From assembly GCA_023231365.1 (NCBI GenBank), contig JALNVO010000208.1, positions 1-5,106 on the forward strand: 5,106 nt of DNA, written 5' to 3'. The notes beneath the pieces are model-generated. The model worked only from the letters and a program-made list of their open reading frames with translations, did no database searches and was not told where the DNA came from. Source of the stretch: Fibrobacteraceae bacterium (GTDB lineage Bacteria; Fibrobacterota; Fibrobacteria; Fibrobacterales; Fibrobacteraceae). Both the position numbers and the translations under genes were made by a program. How positions within the stretch are numbered: position 1 is the stretch's first letter; each line of letters opens with the position of its first letter. This document shows, piece after piece, positions 1-5,106 of the stretch.

Positions 1-2
1 CC

Positions 3-1646
3 GCACAAAAAGAGGGTTGGACATATATGGAGGCAGCCTTCCAGTTGGGGGAACACGCCAAAGACGAAGGCATTTCCGAAGAAGACGCAGATTCAACCAT
101 CAGACGCGCTTTTGCGGACGATAAACGCAACCGAAAACGCGAAGCAACCGCAGAAGAAGATGCTCCTTCCAAAGAAAAAAAACAATCGGGAACAACCGAG
201 AACGTGCCAAAAACGACAATGGCACAACCAATCATTACGAGCGCCATCTCTCTCGAACAAGTGCTTGCTATGGGACTTGACACCCAAGCTCTTGAACTTT
301 TACAGAATCACCGGATAGATCCGGAAGCTTTGTCCATTCCTTGGCCTAGCCCCGACTGGCGGCTGGACCTCGCTAAACTTCTCTCCGCATTGTTCAAACC
401 CGAAGAGACCATTGAATTCAAAATTTCCAACACGCCGAATGCGACGAAGGAACTCGTCTCCAACATCATTTCGCAGTCTGATGCCATCAAGAAAGCGATG
501 AAATCCCTGGACGGCCCGGAAGGAGCCCTCCTCTCCATCAATGCGATCCAATCCGCAGAAGATTCCAAAGACGAATCTTTCCGCTACCGCTATGCCGTGG
601 TGGACAACCCGAAAATCAGCCTCGCCAAACAGCTTGCCTATTACAAGGCGCTTAACCTCCCATGCGCAGCCTTGGTGAACACAGGAGCAAATTCCGTCCA
701 AGCTTGGATCAAGATAAATGCAAAAGACCGCGAAGAATTCGACGAACGCGTCGAATTTCTATTTTCGACGCTTGAGAGCCAAGGATTTAAAGTCGACAGT
801 GCCAACAAAAACCCCGCACAAATGGTGCGCATGCCGGGAGTGCTGCGCAATGGCAAGCAACAATACCTGATTGGTCTTGACCAGGGAGCGAAGTCATTCA
901 AGGACTGGCAGACATGGGTAGAATTCTGTCTTGATGGAAAGCCGCTCATCGAACTTGCGAGCGATAGCGGAGAGGCTCCCAAAAAAGACCAGAAAATCAT
1001 CGACGAAGCCCTTTGCGCCGGTGAGTTCATGCTTCTCACAGCCCCCCCGAAAAGCGGAAAATCCTTTGCTCTCGCCGATCTTGCCATCTCTCTATGCTAC
1101 GGAGAAGACTGGCTAGGACTTGAAACTTTCAAAAGTGATGTTCTCTTTGTCAATTTCGAAAGTACCCGATCTGCGTTTCTAAACCGGATTTTTTCTGTTG
1201 CGGATAAACGCGGGCTCTCTGCAGCAACGACTAGCCTAGGATTTCTCAATTTGCGCGGAGTCGCAATGTCTCCTCTCGAAATGGCACAATTCATCGCCAA
1301 ACGCGTAAAGGGGGCAAAAAAGCTAGAAGATCACGATTACAAAACTATCATCATTGATCCTATTTCCGCAATACTCCACAACCCGAAAGCGGCGAGAAAC
1401 GGAACGGAGCCACATCTCACTCTTCTCCAAATGATAGACACAATCATTGCCCTCACCGGATCCGCTGTCGTCACAACGACTAATTCAGACGAATACCCCA
1501 AACTCGCCGAGCATGCGGACTCCATCATTTCGCTTACACAGATGGAAGGCTGTCCAAACGTATTTCAAATCAAGGGAAAATTCCGAGAATTTTCAGCCTT
1601 CCTCACCCGCGAATGCTCTTGGCGCTATCCGCAATTCATCGTTTAA
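3..1646 (+). CDS. AEP primase-like / RecA-like ATPase replication protein, 5' partial
   Basis: The frame is open to the left edge, and the residues before the ATG at 27 (AQKEGWTY) run smoothly into a helical segment resembling the tail of phage/plasmid primases (EAAFQLGEHAKDEG, ending STIRRAF), so the true start probably lies outside the window; ATG 27 with AGAGGG ten bases upstream is the alternative. Numbering from that ATG: charged linker 31-65; AEP/RepB-primase-like region about 100-285 (PSPDWRLDLAKLLSALF, then LPCAALVNTGANSVQAWIKI and NPAQMVRMPGVLRNGKQQYL); RecA/RepA-like AAA_25-type ATPase about 325-539. In the ATPase, Walker A is APPKSGKS (K345, S346), the acidic residue after strand 2 is E378 (LFVNFES) and Walker B is TIIIDP (D444). 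The family couples primer synthesis to helicase loading or unwinding in mobile-element replication. Here the primase motifs look degenerate (usual His is Q225), so ATP-dependent DNA binding may be the surviving role. Domain calls are from remembered motifs; no element borders are visible. Confidence 0.78.
   Translation, partial: AQKEGWTYMEAAFQLGEHAKDEGISEEDADSTIRRAFADDKRNRKREATAEEDAPSKEKKQSGTTENVPKTTMAQPIITSAISLEQVLAMGLDTQALELLQNHRIDPEALSIPWPSPDWRLDLAKLLSALFKPEETIEFKISNTPNATKELVSNIISQSDAIKKAMKSLDGPEGALLSINAIQSAEDSKDESFRYRYAVVDNPKISLAKQLAYYKALNLPCAALVNTGANSVQAWIKINAKDREEFDERVEFLFSTLESQGFKVDSANKNPAQMVRMPGVLRNGKQQYLIGLDQGAKSFKDWQTWVEFCLDGKPLIELASDSGEAPKKDQKIIDEALCAGEFMLLTAPPKSGKSFALADLAISLCYGEDWLGLETFKSDVLFVNFESTRSAFLNRIFSVADKRGLSAATTSLGFLNLRGVAMSPLEMAQFIAKRVKGAKKLEDHDYKTIIIDPISAILHNPKAARNGTEPHLTLLQMIDTIIALTGSAVVTTTNSDEYPKLAEHADSIISLTQMEGCPNVFQIKGKFREFSAFLTRECSWRYPQFIV
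736..757. repeat. Perfect 9-bp inverted repeat with 4-base loop inside gene 1
   Basis: The arms AATTCGACG (736-744) and CGTCGAATT (749-757) are exact reverse complements around the loop AACG. The heptamer TTCGACG of the left arm recurs directly at 764-770. The structure lies in the codons for EFDERVEF in the AEP-like domain. It has no T-tract after it, so it is not a terminator. It may simply follow from the near-palindromic codon series, or be an mRNA hairpin or a protein-binding site. Confidence 0.6.
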
Positions 1647-1649
1647 TAC

Positions 1650-1653
1650 AGGA
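1650..1653 (+). promoter_or_regulatory. Ribosome binding site of gene 2
   Basis: AGGA lies four bases after the gene 1 stop codon and eleven bases before the ATG at 1665. It is the only Shine-Dalgarno-like match in the 18-base gap. It supports ATG 1665 as the start, although the spacing is long. Confidence 0.4.
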
Positions 1654-1664
1654 ATTTTTACCAA

Positions 1665-2918
1665 ATGCAAAACAGAAGACTTAAAAACAGAGGAACGTGG
1701 GACAAAAAACTTCACGAAAAAAAAGAAGTTGAAGTCCCTCAAATTCTCAAAGAAATTCCTGTGGATCTCGATGGAAAAAAAGCCTATCTCTCCGCATGGG
1801 CAAAAGAAAAGAGGATCCCTGGGAAAATTCAGGGCTGGTATTCAGTCCCTTGCGATGCAGAAAACTGCGATTGGCGGATTCTTTCAGAGCATATGGCAAA
1901 AGGGTACCGCATCCTTTCCTTAGAAGGCCCATATAAAGGAGCAAAACCGCCGAAGTCCATCCTTGAAATTGACGCACAAATTCGCAAGGAACACTTGACA
2001 AAATTCCGAGGCTCCATTTTGCAGATATGGTTCCGCAGCACAGGCGATGGGAGGTTTGGCATTGCCGTACAAAATATTCTGCACTCCGCAGAAGCCGCTC
2101 ACGGACTAAAAACATTTATGGACTATCTGCAGCACAACCAACCAGAAATTCTCTGCTGCCACCAGCTCCAGACTCGCCCCATACAAACGTTCAATCCGGC
2201 ACACCCTGTACCCGGAATCAGCGTAAACATGAAACAAGGATTCGGCAGCGAATTTTTGCCCATTGCTAGTACGCCTTTCAAATACAGCGTCATCGATTGG
2301 ACACCTCAAGCAAAATCCCCTTGGATAGGACTTCCTCAAAAATTAAAGGAAATCATACATCCTTCCAAAGACGATAAATTTCTCGAATGTCACTCCGGGC
2401 CAGCGTACTTAGCCGAAGCGCTCGCACCCTATTTTGCCGAATCCTACGCAATGGACTCCCGCAACATCAAAAAAAGCCTTTCAAAAGCAAAGTTTTATAA
2501 TGCCGAGTTCGGTGCAGAATTCCTCCAAAAATTCTTTAGGGGAAAATCAAAAGAAGGCAAGTGGACGATATTCCTCAATCCGCCCGATGGCGCGCCTCTT
2601 CCTGGAAGTGCAATCCAAGCGATAGCCGATTGCCGCGTCGAGCGCATTCTCCTCTGCTCTTCCAACTTAAATGTCGCCGAGCAAGAAATCAGGCGTTTTC
2701 GAAGACAGGGATATATGCTCCGCAAAATCATTCCACTCGATTTAGAGCCGGGTACACCTCATTTTGATGTTCTCTTTTTCTTTGTACCAGATCGCGCCGG
2801 ATTACTCGGACATAGTGGAATCCCCATTAAGAGCTCCGTGCAGAAGCAGCCACCTCGGTATAAAGATGAAGAAAATACCGCCGATACAATCCATTTTACG
2901 GAGAAACGCCGACGCTGA
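1665..2918 (+). CDS. TrmA/RlmD-family RNA m5U methyltransferase-like protein, probable pseudoenzyme
   Basis: The C-terminal half follows the class I SAM fold of uracil-5 RNA methyltransferases in order: FLECHSGPAYLAEALA at 239-254 (family DLYCGxG), TIFLNPPDGA at 301-310 (family DPPRxG), RILLCSSNLNVAEQ at 327-340 (family YVSCNPxTLAxD) and LDLEPGTPHFDV at 358-369 (family DMFPxTxHVE). The family methylates C5 of uracil in tRNA or rRNA through a Cys nucleophile and a Glu base. Here the aligned residues are S333 and D368, 35 apart, matching C389/E424 of E. coli RlmD, so activity is doubtful. C63 and C68 with the following CDWRILSEH recall the iron-sulfur CGGCxxQH segment, but only two Cys remain. 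No convincing TRAM domain is seen. Both ends are basic (RRLKNRGTWDKK and EKRRR), compatible with nucleic-acid binding. At 417 residues the length is normal for the family, and the frame is undisturbed. It lies 18 bases after gene 1 in the same frame. Family call fairly sure; inactivity is inferred. Confidence 0.75.
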   Translation: MQNRRLKNRGTWDKKLHEKKEVEVPQILKEIPVDLDGKKAYLSAWAKEKRIPGKIQGWYSVPCDAENCDWRILSEHMAKGYRILSLEGPYKGAKPPKSILEIDAQIRKEHLTKFRGSILQIWFRSTGDGRFGIAVQNILHSAEAAHGLKTFMDYLQHNQPEILCCHQLQTRPIQTFNPAHPVPGISVNMKQGFGSEFLPIASTPFKYSVIDWTPQAKSPWIGLPQKLKEIIHPSKDDKFLECHSGPAYLAEALAPYFAESYAMDSRNIKKSLSKAKFYNAEFGAEFLQKFFRGKSKEGKWTIFLNPPDGAPLPGSAIQAIADCRVERILLCSSNLNVAEQEIRRFRRQGYMLRKIIPLDLEPGTPHFDVLFFFVPDRAGLLGHSGIPIKSSVQKQPPRYKDEENTADTIHFTEKRRR

Positions 2919-2957
2919 ATTATCTCCAGCTCTTAAAAAAGGTTAAATTGAGAATAT

Positions 2958-4118
2958 ATGAGGCACGTTAAAAGTTTTTCTATTGCTCTCGGTATTGCAG
3001 CTATCGCAACAAGCGCTTATTTCGTTAAAGAAGGCGACACCCTTTGGGATATTTCCGCTGAATTTTTAAACGATCCTTTCGCTTGGCCTGATCTTTGGGA
3101 AAACAATCATCAAATTAAGGACCCGCATTGGATTTACCCTGGCGATTCTATTTATTTGGGTGATGGCCAGACGGCAGATTCTTCAACAAGGCGGGAAACC
3201 ATTCCGGCACCTTGCGCGCAAGGCACTCCCGATTCTACACTACCTACAGGAGTTTCAAACCCCTCCGGTTGCGCCGGTGCAGATAGCAACAGCTTTGAAA
3301 ATATGCTTGGCAATCTCCGCAAATCGGCACCTCAAAAAGCAGCAAAAAAAGAGGGAACATCCTACTATTACGAACAACGTCCAGAGCCCAAAATTTTCAA
3401 CGGCTACTATCAGTTACTTGCCCCTATTATCGAAACTCCAGACGAGCTGAAAAGCGATAAGCATTGGCTTTCGATAAAAACAGGTGAAAAAGTCATCCCG
3501 ATGCTTCACATTCCCGAATCAGAAATTATAATCGGCATCGGGAAAAAGACTGATGAGAAGGCTAGCGTCGGGATGCTTATTGAACTTTGGGATGCAAGAC
3601 GCACGGACATTCCTGCAACAAAGAAGGAAAAAAAGGAAAATGCCGCCGTTCTCAGGTATTCCGGCATTGCAAAAATCACGGATGTCGGCGATACGCTATC
3701 CCGCGCCATTCTTCTTCAAACAATGCGCGAAATCAAAATTGACTTTGCCAAAGCAAAGATTAAAAAAGATTATGAATTCATTAATGTCTCCGGCTACACT
3801 CCCGTATCCGAAGCCAAAGTCGAAGATATGGCGATCGTCCGCTATGCACTGGATCCAACCCTCATCACCGGGCCTTACGGTTACATCATGATAGACCAAG
3901 GATCGAGTAACGGCTATGCCTTAGGCGACGGAGCTGCTATTTGGGAAAAGGACAAGAACGATCCAAGCATTCCCCCGCGTCTTCTCGGCCGCGGCATTGT
4001 TACGGAAGTAAAAAAAGAAAGCGCAATCATCCTCATCCGGGAAGCTTACTATTCAAGCAGGAACATCGAATTTGGTGATATGGTTTCCATTACACATAAA
4101 GCAATCCGCGCAAAATGA
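2958..4118 (+). CDS. Secreted LysM-domain cell-envelope protein
   Basis: The N-terminus MRHVKSFSIALGIAAIATSA is a signal peptide with likely cleavage after A20. One LysM domain follows immediately at 21-67 (FVKEGDTLWDIS, WPDLWENN, IYPGDSIYL), which binds GlcNAc-containing glycans such as peptidoglycan. Next come a Ser/Pro/Thr linker (68-115) with two Cys (C86, C105), a Lys-rich segment (about 118-133), and a C-terminal beta-rich region (about 150-382) that ends in the repeat-like pattern IMIDQGSSNGYALGDG and LGRGIVTEV, then EFGDMVSI. This arrangement matches the 350-390 residue LysM proteins widespread in Gram-negative bacteria, whose exact role is unsettled. It is expected in the periplasm, attached to the wall. 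The start is set by the signal peptide; GAGA at 2950-2953 is a weak ribosome site. The gene follows gene 2 after 39 bases and overlaps the next frame by four. No catalytic hydrolase motif is visible, so it is a binding or structural protein. Confidence 0.9.
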   Translation: MRHVKSFSIALGIAAIATSAYFVKEGDTLWDISAEFLNDPFAWPDLWENNHQIKDPHWIYPGDSIYLGDGQTADSSTRRETIPAPCAQGTPDSTLPTGVSNPSGCAGADSNSFENMLGNLRKSAPQKAAKKEGTSYYYEQRPEPKIFNGYYQLLAPIIETPDELKSDKHWLSIKTGEKVIPMLHIPESEIIIGIGKKTDEKASVGMLIELWDARRTDIPATKKEKKENAAVLRYSGIAKITDVGDTLSRAILLQTMREIKIDFAKAKIKKDYEFINVSGYTPVSEAKVEDMAIVRYALDPTLITGPYGYIMIDQGSSNGYALGDGAAIWEKDKNDPSIPPRLLGRGIVTEVKKESAIILIREAYYSSRNIEFGDMVSITHKAIRAK

Positions 4119-4279
4119 GAATCCGAATCGCAATGTACTGCCTTCTGGCATTAGCCATCCTCATCGCAGTACTTCTTGCGACATCTTTACTGTTCCTGTT
4201 TTTTCCATCCCTTGCAAGCTTCGCTTCCGAAAAACTAGGGTCTGGTTTATTGTCTAAGCTCATTCTCTTTTTATATTAG
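4115..4279 (+). CDS. Small hydrophobic membrane protein, 54 residues
   Basis: This frame begins at the ATGA overlapping the stop of the LysM gene and ends at TAG 4277-4279. The product starts MRIRIAMYCLLALAIL, with one long hydrophobic stretch at about 7-35 after a short basic N-terminus, and a second, weakly amphipathic hydrophobic tail (45-54). It would be a single-pass inner-membrane peptide. There is no Shine-Dalgarno sequence, so translation would rely on coupling to the LysM gene; an inner ATG at 4133 is possible. It lies in the same frame as the sensor gene, nine bases upstream of that gene's ATG. I recognise no family. It could be a genuine small protein linking the envelope and sensor genes, or a non-functional remnant; its hydrophobicity and the precise overlap favour a gene. 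Confidence 0.5.
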   Translation: MRIRIAMYCLLALAILIAVLLATSLLFLFFPSLASFASEKLGSGLLSKLILFLY

Positions 4280-4282
4280 AAG
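4279..4282 (+). promoter_or_regulatory. Ribosome binding site of the sensor gene
   Basis: GAAG sits six bases before ATG 4289 and overlaps the stop codon of the 54-residue frame. It supports 4289 as the start, which is also the first ATG ahead of the predicted membrane helix. Confidence 0.4.
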
Positions 4283-4288
4283 CGGACA

Positions 4289-5106
4289 ATGAACGTCTCT
4301 ACAAACAATAAACTTTTCATTGCACTATTTTTCGGCGGGATCATCATCCCGACGGCAATACTTGCCGTGCTCAGTTTTCGCAATGTCCAAAACGAAAAAG
4401 TCCTCGCTGAAAAAAAATTTGAGGACTCTCTCAATTCATTTCAAAAACAGGTCTCTGAAGCAGCAAAGGCTGAACAGAATGCCATCCTGCAGGAAACAAA
4501 AACGGCTTCTCAATTCTTATACGAACAACCTCAAAAGCTCCTCGAATTCGGAAACTCAGTTTCTTTCAAAAACGTAGAAGGAGTCGCTGCAATCTTTCTT
4601 TTCAATGAAAACAAACTCATTTACCCGAGTATTCCCATTCAAGAATCCGTTTCCGAAGACGATATTTCTACAACCCTTACAAGTCCAATCGAAACAGAAC
4701 TTTTACGCGAAGAATTATCTGGTCGGAATACAGACAAAATTGCATTCGCAAGATCGGCACTTCTTCTGCGAGCTCCATTTTCAACAAAAGAAGACAACGT
4801 CTTCAACTTATTAGGACTCATCCGCTATCACTACAATCAAAAAGAATATGGCGAAGCGCTCAAGATTATCGAACTTCTAGAGCGCCATCCCGAAGCCAAA
4901 GGCTACTTACAGGCAGATCTGACCGAATCTCTGCGGTTTTTGAAATTTGAAATTTTTGTCGAACAGAACAAACACTCCGCAGCGGAAACTTATTGTCTTT
5001 CACAGCTATCTCTTTTCTTAGAAGGCCGCGATAAACAAGACATCGGTTCTTCTAAGTTCTTCTTTGACAACGCAATCAGCCGCATACTCTCCTTTGAAGA
5101 TTTGCC
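4289..5106 (+). CDS. Membrane-anchored sensor protein, N-terminal part (probable histidine kinase), 3' partial
   Basis: The frame is open for 272 codons and runs off the right edge. Residues 8-30 form one transmembrane helix (KLFIALFFGGIIIPTAILAV). A polar Glu/Gln/Lys-rich helix at about 31-78 is probably a coiled coil. A short beta-type segment follows at 97-115 (EGVAAIFLFNENKLIYP), like part of an extracytoplasmic ligand-sensing domain. From about 168 to 245 the pattern is TPR-like (NLLGLIRYHYNQKEYGEALKIIELL). A helix-coil-helix-TPR N-terminus of this kind is common ahead of the HisKA and ATPase domains of sensor kinases in delta-proteobacteria and related groups. The kinase core would lie beyond the window, so the kinase call is inferred and a diguanylate cyclase or chemoreceptor is not excluded. 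Only one membrane helix is visible so far, so which side of the membrane the coiled coil and TPR part lie on cannot be settled. The gene starts nine bases after the small membrane frame and is likely co-transcribed with it. Confidence 0.72.
   Translation, partial: MNVSTNNKLFIALFFGGIIIPTAILAVLSFRNVQNEKVLAEKKFEDSLNSFQKQVSEAAKAEQNAILQETKTASQFLYEQPQKLLEFGNSVSFKNVEGVAAIFLFNENKLIYPSIPIQESVSEDDISTTLTSPIETELLREELSGRNTDKIAFARSALLLRAPFSTKEDNVFNLLGLIRYHYNQKEYGEALKIIELLERHPEAKGYLQADLTESLRFLKFEIFVEQNKHSAAETYCLSQLSLFLEGRDKQDIGSSKFFFDNAISRILSFEDL

Noticed and set aside
175..182. A8 runs at 175-182, 1717-1724 and 4410-4417 as programmed slippage sites
   Set aside because: Each lies in a continuous frame with no alternative frame yielding a sensible product; A-tracts are common throughout this DNA.
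311..324. CCGGAT-AG-ATCCGG inverted repeat
   Set aside because: Short arms inside coding sequence with no second copy; plausible by chance.
641..1087. 148-residue minus-strand open frame, and similar antisense frames at 300-701 and 1747-2115
   Set aside because: They lie wholly inside the plus-strand genes with clear family motifs, carry no recognisable domain, and are Ser/Arg/Phe-rich in the manner of antisense shadows.
1644..1667. Possible stop-codon readthrough fusing genes 1 and 2, which share a frame with no other stop between them
   Set aside because: Gene 1 ends at a natural family C-terminus and gene 2 has its own AGGA and ATG. A shared frame has a one-in-three chance.
1447..1923. 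158-residue plus-strand frame spanning the junction of genes 1 and 2
   Set aside because: It overlaps conserved ends of both genes in another frame, and its composition is low-complexity Lys/Ser/Pro with no domain.
2919..2957. Promoter or terminator in the 39-base gap before the LysM gene
   Set aside because: Only weak -10-like AT-rich words and no hairpin could be found.
4250..4277. Promoter-like pair TTGTCT and TATATT with 16-base spacing before the sensor gene
   Set aside because: Transcription would begin only a few bases before the ATG at 4289 and leave no ribosome site. The -35 match is weak and the region is AT-rich.
4336..4351. Six-base hairpin CGGGAT/ATCCCG as a terminator
   Set aside because: It lies within the membrane-helix codons of the sensor gene and has no following T-tract.

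Overview
The window is a compact run of five co-oriented plus-strand reading frames with almost no intergenic DNA. Both ends cut through a gene. I see no tRNA, rRNA, CRISPR array, insertion sequence, integrase, att site or convincing rho-independent terminator. GC content is moderate, Shine-Dalgarno signals are weak, and A-tracts and Lys/Glu-rich proteins are common. Together with the LysM protein type and the style of the sensor protein, this suggests a Gram-negative bacterium such as Fibrobacter (Fibrobacterota). That assignment is an inference from overall feel, not from a marker gene.

Layout: (1) about 3-1646, a 5'-truncated replication-type protein: a short primase-tail-like helix region, a charged linker, an archaeo-eukaryotic primase (AEP)-like domain and a RecA/RepA-like ATPase. 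(2) 1665-2918, a protein with the fold signature of the TrmA/RlmD family of RNA m5U methyltransferases. (3) 2958-4118, a secreted LysM cell-envelope protein. (4) 4115-4279, a tiny predicted membrane protein overlapping gene 3 by ATGA. (5) 4289 to the window end, the N-terminal part of a membrane-anchored, TPR-like sensor protein, probably a histidine kinase.

The most notable point is that the first two genes have intact, full-looking reading frames but appear to have lost catalytic residues. In the AEP domain the usual active-site His is Gln and the second motif I acid is Pro. In the methyltransferase the position of the nucleophilic Cys is Ser, and the general-base Glu is Asp, at exactly the 35-residue spacing known for RlmD. 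The ATPase core of gene 1 keeps its Walker A Lys and Walker B Asp. I therefore read genes 1 and 2 as a pair of adjacent, expressed, probable pseudoenzymes, possibly a domesticated nucleic-acid-binding module, followed by envelope and sensory genes.

Gaps of 18, 39, -4 and 9 bases are compatible with a single operon, but nothing in the sequence proves functional coupling between the nucleic-acid pair and the envelope/sensor trio.
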